Source: Eudromia elegans
Taxonomy: Eukaryota > Chordata > Aves > Tinamiformes > Tinamidae
DNA length: 64,000 nt
Reading direction: 5' to 3'
Assembly (NCBI GenBank): GCA_003342815.1
Contig: PTEX01000278.1
Location: 66,891 to 130,890 of the forward strand
Shown here: one piece after another, positions 49,001 to 61,876 of the stretch
How positions within the stretch are numbered: the stretch's first letter is position 1
Layout: each line of letters begins with the position of its first letter
Notes under the pieces: generated by a model
Database searches by the model: none
The model's input: the letters and a program-made list of their open reading frames with translations, nothing else
Told to the model about the DNA's origin: nothing
Made by a program: the position numbers and the translations under genes

Positions 49001-52000
49001 TTCCTTCAGGCCTGTAATTCCTTCACCTAATCATTTTGTTATTTTTACGTGGAGAGAATTTCCTAGCAGTCATTACTACTGGAATGAAAATTCCCCAGGA
49101 TATTGTGATCTGCTTTGTTTTAAGAATATGAAAGAAAAAAAAAAAAAAAAAAAGGAACATGGTCAGAAAGCCCGAGATCCATCCTTTGGAGGTGCAAGCA
49201 TTGCCCATTGGTTTCTGTGTGAATATACTGGGAGTTTGTATAATGCACTCCTGTTGTTCACTACTGAGGCCCTTGCAGGAGAAGGGCACTAGTGCTGCCG
49301 TAGCCACTGCAGGGAGTTAGTAGGGTATGAGGCCAGAGTGAGTGTTTGGCTGCAATTGAGGGTCCTATTTTCCTCAATGCAGAAGCAATGTGTGGTGTCT
49401 TTTCCAATATGGTAAGTAAAATTACAGTACCTTTTCAGTGCATAGTCATCTCTCAGGTTCTCAATGTTTCTCAGCCACTGTAAATCACTTTAGAGGGACC
49501 AATGGAGAAGACTCCTGTTATCCTACCAAATGTGTTCAATACAGCTTGGACCTGAATGACTAGCCAGTGAGAGTTTGACCCTTTTTCTGTTCGTTGGTAA
49601 TGAAACTATTACTGTCTTCTATCAAAATAGATGTGGATCTCTAAATGTTAGGGGGTGAAGTGGATAGCAAGTGAAGAAGCAAAAGACAAAGTCTGTACAC
49701 CAAGAGAAAATTTATTTCCAAGCTGCAGAAGCAGGTCTGGTTCCTTGCTGTGTTGGTAGGTCAGTATCAGTATTCAGTGATACAATAATATCATGGACAC
49801 ACTGAAGTGTTTTGGCATACTCAAAATGTTGTAGCTGGACACATATGACAAAAGATACTTGCATCATATCCTTGCATTACAAAACAGTAATAGCCATAGA
49901 CTTTGAGTCTCCATTTTCATTTGTTGCTAATGTTCTTGAAGGATTTTCAGCCATTTCTTTTCTGTGATTTACTACTTTTAACACCTGAAAAATATTTCTC
50001 TTCCTGGGGGGACCATTTCCAAGAAAGATGTAGGCATGATGGGAAGAGTGTGTTGTGTGTTGCAGTGTGTGTGCATTATTTCCTTACATCTCACCCACAT
50101 TTGTACTGTGCTTATTGTACTTACTGGGCTATCTGAATTGATGACACACAGTAATGCTGGTCTTTCCTTTTGAGCAAGCCAGCTTGACATAGCTGGGTAA
50201 AATGGGCATACTATGAGTATAAAAGGTGTGTGTTTTTTTTTTTAATTCAAAGTCATATTGTGAATAGTTTGGTAACCAACTGGAATAATACTTTCACTTT
50301 CATTGAAGCAGTGAGACTTTTCCTTGTCATCAAATTCTAATTGATAGTCCTAAGATAATAAGTAGGATAATAGTACAAAGAAATAGAGAAAGGAGAAGTT
50401 GATAAGAAATTAAGCAATTCAGATGGCAGGCTGTGTTAAAGATGGATAATAATTATCCTCCTCTGATAATTATATGAAATCTGATTGATGCTTCTCTGAA
50501 CACAGCGAATGAAGCCTGTTATTTTTTCTTTTTCTTTTGAAGTTATTTTTTATTGTGCTTGTAAATTCCTAGAGCCATTAGTGCACTGGACTGTGAATTA
50601 AAGGATGGTAGCTACATTAACTTATTTTCTGCCTTCTCTATTGTTTTCTCCTTTCCCTTTGTCTGCATAAGTGCCATCTGTCCCAACCAGATTATGAAAC
50701 ACTGTTGATAATTTTCTTTTTCATGTGGACAGAGAGATACTGAAGAGCTGTGAGATCTGATCCTGCTTCTCCTCTTCCTTTATTTGATCCTTCCCTTCCT
50801 TGGTGCTCTTGAGCTGTGCAGCATTTCTACCTTGTTGTTCTATTCACTGTAAATCCCCTTTTCAACCTGCTGTTCTGCTTCAGAAGAAAGGCCAGACAGG
50901 AACAGGAAATGTGACCTTCATGGAGGCTGGAAGAGGGTGGTTGCTGTTGTCAAGCATAAGGAAGTGATAGAATCTTTTCCTTTCAGTCCCATCATGGCCT
51001 CTACTACTGTTACTAGCCGGAATAGAAGATTCTTTTGGATGATAAGACTGACGTCCATACTATCCAAATCCCGAATATATTATATCATATATAGTCTCTT
51101 TACTACATAGTGTGTTTAAGTCAAGTCCTATAGAAATTACCCTCCCTTTCTTCACTGACCTTCCATATTTTTACAGAGAATATTTATTTTAAAATTCTCA
51201 TTGTCAGAGAAAATATTTTTATTCTCAGTTCAACTGCTTGGTTGCTGAAGATGCAGCCGCATCAGAAAACAAGTCTAATTATTTTATCCAACAAAGTTAT
51301 GATATAAAGATTCCCTTCAACTGCTCTGAGGAAATTTAAAAAAAGGAGACCAAACCAACACAGTAAGCTCTATGGGGGGGACGCAGAAAAGGGGTGAAGT
51401 CTGGAACATGACTTAGAGACAAAATTTAGTGGGAGGAGGCCAATCTTTTTCATTCATGTCCCTGCACATATTTCCCAAAATACTGCATCAGGATCAGCTT
51501 GGCAGGTTTTGGGTTTTTTTTTCTTAATATGGGTGCGAATGCAGTGTCACTTTGAATTGCTCACAAGTTCACTGTATCTTGTATACACATGGGTGGATAG
51601 TGGTGATGTAGGAGGTTCAGCCCCAAGTATGTTTTAAGAATGCACAGTTATAAGCAGCAGATACATGAAAATTTATGCAAGCAGCTGAATGAAAGGACAG
51701 AAATGTAAAAAAAAAAAAAAAAAACCCAAAGAAAATAACACTGGACTGTCATCTGAATCGTAAATAAGGACTTATCATAATTATGAGAAATAGAGACAAT
51801 TGTTTCCAGTCTGCTTGTAGGAGTGAAAAGAATCTATTGACGAATGTCTCATTTAAGCAAAGACCCAAACAGACAAACATAGTGCTGAGAATTTCTTTGA
51901 GAATTTTCAGCATAAATTTAGTGGCATTTTTGGCATATTCTCTCTCATACATTTAAGAAAGTAATCTACTTCCTAAGAAGAAAAATATGGTTTACAACTA

Positions 52001-53121
52001 TAGGCTGTTATTTGTACTTACAGTACCAAATTGTACTTATAGTACCTGTGTACAGTTGTACACCATGTTTTTCTCTAATTTTGATTACAGAAAGAAAGGA
52101 GCACACCGTTACGAAAGATCTCATAGTAACTGAATCTATAAATATATGAAAGCTTCTAATAATGCACTAACTATATACAGCAAAGTAAAATTATACTGCT
52201 GTCATTTTCAATGTAGAGTAGTATGGTTACTCTTCAGCACTAGTAGTTCATGCTTACAAATTTTTGCTCTGTTTCCTTTCACCTTCTCTCTTCCTCAGAG
52301 AGGAAGTTCAACTAATTTAAAAGCATTTAAAACAATTGCAGAGTATTCCAAGAGGTTCTTGATCCATTTGGTTCCAGTAGAAGAGCAAGAGGGGAAAAAT
52401 AAGCATTCCTCCCATGTATTCTGGAGGGCAAATCCATACTAATATTTGAGATGAGACATTAAAGAGTTGAAAAGATGTGAGTACAATTTTACTGATGTTT
52501 TATCAAAGAAGAGGTATGGAGGTCTTGAGGGCAAGGATGAGATCTTTCTTCTGTATAATGTTCGTGATATTTTTCGGAGGCAAATTTAATGGAATAACAA
52601 AGACATTTGCAACACACATGCAAGTGTTTTTTTTTACTTGAGATGAGTAAAAATCTCATATAGAGAGGAACTCCCAAAGCTGTGGGTGAGGCCAGAGAAC
52701 CTAGGGATGTTCCTTAATGCATGTTGCATGTTTTGACCACTTTTTTCTTAGTGTTTGGGGTTTTTTTTTGTTTTTTTTTTTTTTTAATATATAAATGGAT
52801 TGTTTGTGTTAATGAGTTTTAAATTTAAAAACTGGACATGTGTTATTATGTATGTCTATATCTGTTCAATAAAAACAAAGAGAATGGTGTGCATGGAACA
52901 GATTTTATAATACAACTGATGGCAGTGGAAATTTTAAATGACGGATCTGTAATTTCTTTTTCAAAAAAACTAATGTTTTCACAAACTTTATTAAAATAGT
53001 CTAGCTGTGTGGTATGCAATTGAATGCTTCTTAGATTGTTAAGGATTTTTACAAAGTCTGGCTCAGTGTAGAAAGATACCACAAATACTTTCAGGTAAGG
53101 AATCTGATCTAGACACAGAAT
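40068..53121 (+). other. CNTNAP2: CNTNAP2 intron 1, second part
   Basis: No exon seen. It contains the L3/CR1-like relic (42896-43445) and a pyrimidine-rich block (42400-42600). A G/C-richer patch with open frames on both strands lies at about 45390-45670. There is (AAAT)n near 47660-47682, plus A- or T-runs at 43447-43463, 49135-49154, 51707-51724 and 52761-52785. Confidence 0.6.
42896..43445 (+). mobile_element. Ancient L3/CR1-type retroposon relic
   Basis: Several ordered pieces recall an old amniote L3/CR1-type element common in turtles and crocodilians: TTATAAGGCCAAGAAGGATC with ACTGATCTCATCTTCTGTGA after it, then ATTTATGGCTTTATGTTTGG with the ATATTAAAATGCA that follows, and finally CAGATTTGGTGTCATCCAAG near 43413. 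The middle is decayed or interrupted. Family and orientation come from memory and are tentative. Confidence 0.4.
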
Positions 53122-53155
53122 TACAAAACTCTTATTTGAAGAGTGATTCTGTGTG

Positions 53156-53265
53156 TTGATTATATGTGTTAAATTCAATTTTAAAAAAGCTCAAGAAATA
53201 CAAAACTCTTATTTGAAGAGTATTTCTTGAGCTTTTTTAAAATTGAATTTAACACATATAATCAA
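53156..53265. repeat. Perfect 46-bp inverted repeat (hairpin, 18-nt loop)
   Basis: The left arm 53156-53201 is the exact reverse complement of the right arm 53220-53265; the loop is 53202-53219. Perfect identity over 46 bp points to a recent origin. The loop and adjoining bases (53199-53221) copy a 23-bp stretch found 77 bp upstream (53122-53144), starting TACAAAACTCTTATTTGAAG. Confidence 0.97.
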
Positions 53266-54769
53266 TCAGGTGCACAATGGACTTTATACCTACAGTCTGA
53301 ATTTCTTGGGGTAAATCCTCAGCTAGCATAATTTCTGTGACTAGGGTAATTCCCTGCTTGAAATAATAATAGATCTCACTCACCAGAAAGGGTAGGGGAA
53401 AAGATAATATGGAAAAAATATGTACTGACTCCTAGGGATGGAAAAATAAACAAACCTCAACAACCTTATCCCAGTCTGGATTGTTGCACATATGATTTCA
53501 GGGAACAGCCTCATTCTAGAGGTGGAGTTAGAAAGACTCCTTCTGCTCTGTTGTCAGAACATGAGAAAAAATGATGTGGGAATTTGAATACTTTGATTGT
53601 GTTGGTATTCTGCGTGTTTCTTAATTGTATTAGACTCATCATGAACTGTATGATCTTTCTATTGATTGAGTTTGTTTCTAAATAGAATGAACCATTCAGA
53701 AGTTCTCAAGGATTTTTCGTTCCCAAATTTGCATTTGGTTCAAAATACAGTTGCAGATACTCATTTATCTAATTGTCAGTGAACATATCTCTTGATCTTA
53801 ATCATCTGCTTAGAATAATAATAACAACAATAATAGTAAAAGTGTGGCATTGAATTAAGCCATAAAGTGCATGTGATCTAAATGACACATGGAAGGTAGT
53901 GCTGGCAATTAGTTTTTAATCTGACTTTGTTAAGTTTTACTTTTTGACTGACATCAAATGATAGAAAAAAATCAGGTGCTGACAAGACTAGAATGGTCTC
54001 CAGTGACACTGATTGACTAGAAATTCAAATTGTAAAGAAGGGATAACTGATATGATAGTGTGGTATCAGAATGAGTTCCAGTGTTTGAAAACTAACGTCA
54101 TTTAGATAATGTGAACTACTCATTCATATCTTTTGCCAGATAAGCTATTTATAAATTATCCTCTAGTATTCATTAAAGCATCTGCGCTCCCAGTTCATAA
54201 AATCAATACAGGGCAACATGCATGTAAACTATCATACTCTATGTGCATGGAAATATTCTGTAGACACATGAAATGCCCACTTAAAATGTGCACTGGCCAG
54301 GGAATGTCCATGTTTATTTGTATGACAGTAACCTGGCGTTACTTCAAGGCATGATAAAAACACTAGGGCCAGTTGCACTTTCAAGGGAACACAAGACCCT
54401 CACAGGGAGAGAGTTACCAGATTAATTGTGCTAAGTTGTATGACTGCTCAACTTAAAATTATTAAGGATTTAAGAGACATAACTAATTGCTTGCTGATAT
54501 TCAAGTGTATGTAGAGTAAGCATGAAACTTTTATTTCCCAGTTTCAGATCAGGGTCCTCTGGGTGACTGTATTAATTTTGCTGTTAATTCAGTTTTTGGA
54601 CGTGGGTAAGAGTTTATGGGAACTGCAATCTGTATCTTCAGGCATTAATGCTGTTCACATGCTGCCACCAGAGCATGGTCACGTTGCCTTGAAGTTCCTT
54701 GCTGGATTTCAGCAGGATAGCTAAGGTGTATTAGAAGTGGAGGGCTCACTCTGTGCACAGGCAAGGGCT

Positions 54770-55170
54770 GGTGCCCTGAACACTTTTCTGCAAAGGACTG
54801 GGGAATTTCTGAGTCAATTGATAACAGCTTTAGGGCAGAGACAGGAGAGTTTTCCAGAAGTGATTATAAAACTGCCCGGAATGTCTCAGTGAGAACTATG
54901 TCAGGAAGCTGGCCAACCTAAACAAACTGGGAACAAAGTTGTGAATGCAGAGGGGAATTCAACTTCCTTTCAAACAAGCAGTCAGAACTAATCAGAACTC
55001 TTCGGATATGCTGGTTTCCTCAGAGGCTGGTAGGGGACTGTTAACAGTCAGGGAATTCCTGGGGGTTTGGGGAAGCAGCTCAACTAGTCTCAGTCTCCTG
55101 TTTTTGGCAAGCATCTGTTGAAAGGTTCATTCCAAAGGATGTCCTAATAAACGGAGTTAGATAAACTGGA
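54770..55170 (+). mobile_element. Possible solitary LTR remnant
   Basis: A block of mixed composition in AT-rich surroundings carries a TATAAAA at about 54866 and, about 280 bp later, CCTAATAAACGGAG, a TATA/polyadenylation-signal pair spaced as in retroviral LTRs. Terminal TG...CA ends and a target-site duplication were not found, and no internal viral gene is present. It could equally be ordinary intron sequence. Confidence 0.22.
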
Positions 55171-58100
55171 ACTGGAATTGAACTTGAACGTGTGGAGTTT
55201 CCATGCTTGTGTACGGTGAATGTATAAGCTTATTCCTTCTTTTTAGCACTCAGGGAGATTTTTACTGGACTGAGAGTCAGCTGGAAAGGAGCTCAGGGTT
55301 TATACTGTGACTTGCACCATCTGAGTTCTTGCTACTTGTGCTAATGAAGGTGGAGTGAAATTAACCCCCTTTTTTGGTCTTTTTTTTTTTCCCTGCACAA
55401 GAGGACTGTGAAATCCTCAAGCCATTCTCAATGGCAATTATGTCATTGATTTTTTTTTAAAATCTAAAATGAAATGTTCCCTTTAGTGAGTGACTTTCTA
55501 GAAATTCACAGAACTAATTTAAACATCATTTTTCCTCAGAAAAATAGTAGTTAATTTTCATCTGGATACTTATTTTTTACAACAAATATATGAAAGAAAG
55601 CATCTGTTCCCTTTAATAAGAGGGAGATTGTGCTTCAGATCAGTTTTTATACACAAAGTAAGTCAGGATATGAATCAAACCACTATTTCTCATGCAACAG
55701 ATCATTCTGTAAACAAGCATAGAAAATTAGAATCGTATTGATATGGTAATGCATAACTACAACTCTACTACTTTCTGGATGACAAAATTTTAATCAAAAC
55801 TGGGAGTAGAATACTAAGCCAGGCTCGCTCTTACGTGCCCACCCCTCTAAATTGTAGAGTATCATAGAAATGTATTCTTTCTGTCAAGTATCTGCTAAAT
55901 TAGACCTGATCATACAAACCCAAAGTCTAGAAAATCAAAGCCCTGTTGATAACATAGTACAGAACTGAAAATATTACTTTCCAGAACACCAGCTTTCAAT
56001 ACCATATTAACAAGCAAACTTGAAAAGTAATTTCATTTAAAATTTATGGAATCCAAAACTGAAGTTTATCTTACCTGAATCATTCATTTTTTCATTAATA
56101 TTTTCCCCTCCCCAGCCCCTTCTTATATAAACTAGCTCCTCACATAGTTTGTGGAAATCCAAATGACACTTTTTAAACTCTGTTCATGAAGTTTTTAGAG
56201 GAATGAAGTGAAACAGTCCCTCAGAATAGAATGCATTTTGCCAGTATCAGTCATATATAATATGTTATCAAAATCAAATCTCATCAGTGGTTTATTGCAG
56301 AGAGATGACTTCAATAAGACATTTGGTTTAAAAGAAATTTAATTTGGTTTAAAATTTGGTTTAAAAGAAATTCAGAGTTGGATCCAAGTGTTTTATAACA
56401 GAGTAGGTCTGGGAGGCTGTGGACGAGCAGTGTGCGTTTAGAGCAAAGGCCTGATTGATTTTGATGTGCCTACTCTTCAGGGTAATTAGCACAGCTCCTG
56501 TTTCAGTGCTGATTTAAGAAACACATGCACTCGGTATTCTGTTAGGATTTCTTCTCAGGAATGTGGTTGTTGATATATTGCCTAAATCATTTTGATATCT
56601 AACAAAAGTATATGTTCTATCATGCAGTAAGATTAGTTGGTTCTGGTCAATAAATGACTTGATGAAAGATATCCCAGGCTCATTTAGATACATTAGACCT
56701 TATATAATTATCATCAGCTCCTTGCAATATCTCAATTCTATTTAGCTTAGAATAGTTTTGCAAAGTAGGGAAATTATTCTGGTCATAGTACCAATATCTT
56801 GTCAGAATGAACAAGCAGTTCTCCTAAGACAATTTTTACAAACAATATTCTGCTTTGAGGTGTTGGTTTTTTTCCACATGGGATACCACCTGTCACGTAG
56901 ATGACATAGAGGAGGTTTTACAGGGTAAATAAGCAACACCTGATTTGAAGAATGATGACATACAATGCTAATGAAAATCAGAATCTAAGAAATTAAAATG
57001 GACAGAATTTCATAAAGCACACTTAAATATAGAAATCTTGGAAAGATGAGTCCAGCAGCACTTCTGAGTGAGATTAGGTCCATTGATTCCAAAGGAACTG
57101 CCATAGAGATAAAATTCCCTTTTGACTGTGGCAGTTTGCAAGGCATGTGTGGTTGGGCAAAACTGAGATTGTTGGCACAGGTTCAGGGAATTTAAGTGAC
57201 CAGGCTTCTGCCTGCGCGTAGGAATGGAGACATTCATCAGCAACAAGGAGGTCTCACATGTCCCTCAAGGCTGGGTCAGCCCATTTGTCTCTTCTCAGTG
57301 ACTGTAATTCTGGCCCAGGTGCCTTAGTTGGGTGCCTGCTGTTAACCTGAGCGAGAATATGTCTTCCAAAACACATTTCCACATCTAGTTAAATGAAAGA
57401 GACGAGCAGTGGTAAGGAGAAGGCCAAAGGAGCTTCTCTGCTAGTGTCCCTTGTCACCGAGGTGGCCTGGAAAGGAGACAGACATGCCTAAGGCCCATGC
57501 TGGCAGCCAGGAAAGGGGGCAGCCATGTGGTTTGCTTCTCAGCAAGGGCCACGCAGGCACCTTCCCCCTGTGATGTGCATGGACCTGGCAGGAAGAGGGG
57601 AGTGAGAAGGGCAGCACGTGTGCGAGCGCCGCGAGAACCAAAATACCCGCCCGTGAGATTTCAAAGATGTTGCATCCTTCCTCTTTAGGTAGGATCCAGA
57701 GCCCTTCTAAGTTAGTTTTCTACCTTTTCCCATGATTGGTCTTTGATCTAGATTTCATTAAAGCAACCTCCCATATTTCCTTTTCAGTGAAGCAAGACTG
57801 TAGCAGCAGAGGAATGAGGAAAAGAACAAACTGAGAAGGTCAGGGGATAACAACTAAATTGCTTGCTTTTCCAAAGTACCTGTTATAATAACCTCTTAAA
57901 GCCAAGAAGAGCTGTACCTAATAAGGCAGTTCTTTATGTGTTTAAAAACAAGACTGTTGCATTAATTAACATTTAAAAGATATTACTTTATTAAAAAAAA
58001 AAGTGAAGAAGTTACAGATAGAGAATCTATATTTTGGTGAAATATATACCTTCAGTAACATTATTTTTTAAAAAACTTCAGCTATGATTAAAGCAGTTTC

Positions 58101-59102
58101 CAATATCTTTTTGGGCATGAAACTCGATTTTTAACACTTTTAAGGTTTAACAGAAAATACTACTTCAAAAATCTGTGACATAAATCTTCTAAGAAAATTG
58201 AACTCAAGTATATCTAGTATGTATGTAGTTTCAGTTATAGGAATAATTTATAGCTGAATAATATCATTGTATGATTAGTAATCTTAAAATAATGTTTTGA
58301 CATTGTTCACAAAGCAATAATCCTGTATCCTGTAAAGACATCCATACTTGGGTAAATAAGAAATCAGCTATATTTCAAAGGAATGAAGGATGCAATCCAT
58401 GCATACTTTACCATGATATCTTCTTGCACTATTTAAGGCTTTTTATGCCAATGCTCCAAAGGAATAAATGGAGATTAAAAAGGTTCTAGAGTCAAACAAG
58501 GCATTAACAGTCAAGTGACTGGGCTCCTACTGTGCTTTTAATATCAGATTACTAGACAATACCTTTTTACTTTAAAACTCTTATCTTACTGTCACCTACC
58601 TTTGTTTCTGATTTGTCAAGTGCTTAAAAGAAAGAAAGAGCTGGATTGTTTTTCTAGGGAAGGCAGCCACTTCAAATGCTGAAACTTGAGTTGTAAAAAT
58701 AAAAGAGCAACTTTAATGAATGGTTTAGAATTGAACTATTGATCTTATGATTGTTGCTGCTCTTTCAGACTTTAGAAAAATTGAGCATGTGGCCACAAAC
58801 CCATCTTTTTTTTTTTTTTTTTCCGACATGTCTATGGTATATAGTGTAATAAAAAATTATCCTTCTGTGCTAAGGAGGAATCCTTCTTGCTTTGCTCCCT
58901 ATTAATGTTGTTATTCACCATTACCTGCATTTGCTTGATGGTGAAGTCCTGCAACACCAAAATTTGAATAGCAAATGCTGACACATTTCCAAGGAAATAT
59001 ATGGCAGTGAGCATAGATTATAATATATTTGCCATACAGTGGGTTAAGACATTGTCAGCCCTGAAGATCCTCTCTGGTAACTGCAGTTGTATAGGGAAAG
59101 GA

Positions 59103-59142
59103 CAGCATTATAAGCACATCCACAGCATTATAAGCACATCCA
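59103..59142. repeat. 20-bp tandem duplication
   Basis: CAGCATTATAAGCACATCCA occurs twice head to tail without mismatch. Confidence 0.95.
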
Positions 59143-60049
59143 CATCTGTTTCATCCTCTTCTAGGTGTTGAAATCGTATCCAGTTCAATTTTTCTCTTCT
59201 TTGGAAAACAATTTCATTTCTTTATGGTATGAGTGAAAATGACTTAGACGTTTCAAAAGAGTGTTCAACAACTGTAATTTGTATTAACTATTCTCTGCAC
59301 ATTTTTCTTGTTTTCCTCAGCCTGTTTTCACAGCTCTCTTGATTGGTTTACGATTTGCTTGTTGATCTGTACAAATAAATGATACGATAGCTGCTATAGT
59401 TCTGTAAGGAATGAAGTAATTTTCTTTCCTAGCACACTGATGGAAAAAAGGAGGTTGATATATAGTAAGAAAGGTGCAATAGATCAGGGACAGCACAGGT
59501 ATCAATTTCATATTTAGATGTTACTGGGATTTTATTATGCTCAGGTTGTATTATCTCTCCCCTCAAATTTTATTGATAGACCAAATGGATTCTTTTTAAT
59601 TCAAGGGTTATTGATGATTATTACAAAGTTCAGCAGTCCTTACCAGCTTTAGCATTTCTTGTGTGAGTTTTTATTATGAAGAAAATACAGTCAAATAGAT
59701 ACTAAAATTTGCAGGCAGCAACAAAAAAAAAAAGTAAATGTTCTGTTTACTTTCAGTGGAACTTTTGCTCCTCACTATCCAGAATATTAAATGAGCAATA
59801 ACAGTATCAGGTTTGTAAATCCAATGGAAATAGGATTTCTGATGTAACAGGACACTATCACCCATATGTTTCTTTGAAAGGCTTTGAAACCTTTAGCACT
59901 TCAGGGAATAACACCCTAGAGTTCAAGACAAAAATTTGGAAAAGGAACTTTAGTTAGCTACGTTGAAAATTTTGCCATATTTTTTTACTGTTTAAATGTG
60001 TAACTCCTATCCTTACATTGGAAAGGAACTCATCCTCTTTTTCCCCATG

Positions 60050-60196
60050 CTCATTTTTAGTTTCACATTTAGAGACTTTTTATATTACACTTAAAAAATA
60101 AATATATGTGTGTATATATATATGTGTATATATAAAAATTTATAATGTATTCTAAGTGAAATATAAAAAGTCTCTAAATGTGAAACTAAAAATGAG
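60050..60196. repeat. Inverted repeat A: 43-bp arms around an AT-rich core
   Basis: Arms 60050-60092 and 60154-60196 are reverse complements with one mismatch in 43. The 61-nt core between them (60093-60153) runs from AAAAAATAAATATATG through a TATATG/GTATAT section to TTTATAATGTATTCT. A close copy of the core sits in the next inverted repeat, 30 bp further on. Confidence 0.95.
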
Positions 60197-60205
60197 TTTT
60201 GGGAT

Positions 60206-60306
60206 CTTTTGGGATCACTCCTGATAAAAAATAAATATATATGTGTGTGTATATATATGTATATATATAAATTTATAATGTATTCTATCAGGAGTGATCC
60301 CAAAAG
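60206..60306. repeat. Inverted repeat B: 21-bp arms around a copy of the same core
   Basis: Arms 60206-60226 and 60286-60306 are perfect reverse complements and unrelated in sequence to the arms of repeat A. The 59-nt core (60227-60285) matches core A closely, including its start AATAAATATAT and end TTTATAATGTATTC. The left arm is preceded by a tandem doublet of TTTTGGGATC (60197-60216). Confidence 0.95.
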
Positions 60307-61876
60307 TAAAGAGAAAAAAAGAGTTGCACTTCTTTGTCTTTAATAATATCTTCTCTTGGGCTCTTTGTCCTGTGCAGTTCCCTGTTCTATATGTGAATTT
60401 GAGAGCGTTGTCTTAGATCACAAAATCCACTCTCATCCTGAATTCTCAGCCTTCCATATTTTCAGCTCCTAATATGTTATATTTAGTGCAGAACATCTGG
60501 AAAATTTCCCACTGAGGTGTGGTCTAAGCTATGCAGTGATGCTGGCACCGAAGTCCTGGAAGCTTTTGCAGAGCACTTAAGAAAGCAACGAAACCGCCTC
60601 CCGCCCGCTGTCTGCCACAGCCTGCCAAGAGCATGCAGTAGGTAAAGCTGAGTTGTTATTAAATAAAGTTAAATAGTTTTGGTTAAGGACAAGAAGTGAA
60701 GTGATTTGTAGCAGTTTAGATGTGTTTATGCATGCAGAACTGTTTACTCCAGTTCTTTACGGTACCTTGCCGGGGGCTAACGGGAACAGGCCCAGGAACA
60801 AGCTGTGCATTGCAGCTGCCTCCCTCGAGTGCCATCGCGGGCTCTCCTCAGTCATAGCAGGAATCTCCATCTTCTTCTATCTGAAAATAGAACAAAACGT
60901 TTCATAGCTTTGAGAAGGAGGAAAGCTTTTTTCTATGATGAAATACAAATTTGGGGACTAGGAGAAAAAAGCTTGTAAGTGGCCACGGAAGCTGAGAATT
61001 GAGTAAAATGACTAGCCCTGAGCTGGATTCCTGCCGCTTCATCTGTCTGGCAGTTGCTTAGGTTGTGATTCACATGCTTTGAACATGCGTCTCCCTCATG
61101 AAACCCTGCCAGGGTAAGGAGCTGTACTTGGATCTGTCCTTTTCCACGATCCCTATCTTTTTTACCTCTGCTACTTTTAAGATGTAGGAAAACAAATATG
61201 TTGAAGGCATTGGCACAGTATTTGTTGGATTAGCATGCAAATTAGGTTTTGGTTTTCAAGAGACTCTTTCTTGAAAGTGTTTTATTTTCACAACTGACTT
61301 TTGATGTTTATTTTGATGTTAAGTAAAATGTGAGAGGAAAACAAACTGTTTAAAAACTCTTTAGCTTAAAACTATTCAGCTTTTAAAGCTACACAGCAGA
61401 CTGCATTCAGCAAACGTTTTGGAGGATATCTTTGTGCTTCCCCCCCCGCCTTTCCTGTAATGCCATTATATGTATGGTTTAGTTTTATAAAGATGAGTAT
61501 CCATCTGATACTCTTTTTACTACTTACTTAAAGAAGTGAGAGCATGTTGGAGATAAATTTCATATCCTAACGATGTGTAACTGCCAAGTCCAACTTGGTT
61601 CACACCTTCCTTAGGCATTCACTACTATTCTTCCTAATAACCCCAGTCCTCCAGTAATATCTAATTACTTATTTTCAGTCTTAATCCTTTCTCTTCTTGC
61701 TTTCAATTTTTTCTCTGCTTCTCCAGAGTGAAATGACTGAGTGGTGACTTTTATGGAGCACTTGCATTCTTAATCCTATTTCTTGCGTCTCAGTTTGGGC
61801 ATATAATGTGTCCAGGCTGTGAAGATATGAGTTTTAATCCTGGAAAAAGGATAATTAAAAGTATCAGAAAGGCTTT

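Larger units (their letters stand above)
53266..60049 (+). other. CNTNAP2: CNTNAP2 intron 1, third part
   Basis: No exon seen. It contains a possible LTR remnant (about 54770-55170), repeated ATTTGGTTTAAAA at 56321-56373, a CpG-bearing patch at about 57545-57655, a 17-T run (58806-58822) and a 20-bp tandem duplication (59103-59142). Confidence 0.6.

Noticed and set aside
52846..53178. 110-codon minus-strand open frame followed by an A-run on that strand
   Set aside because: It looked like a processed pseudogene, but no source gene is recognisable, it runs into the young hairpin arm, and several frames of this size are expected by chance.
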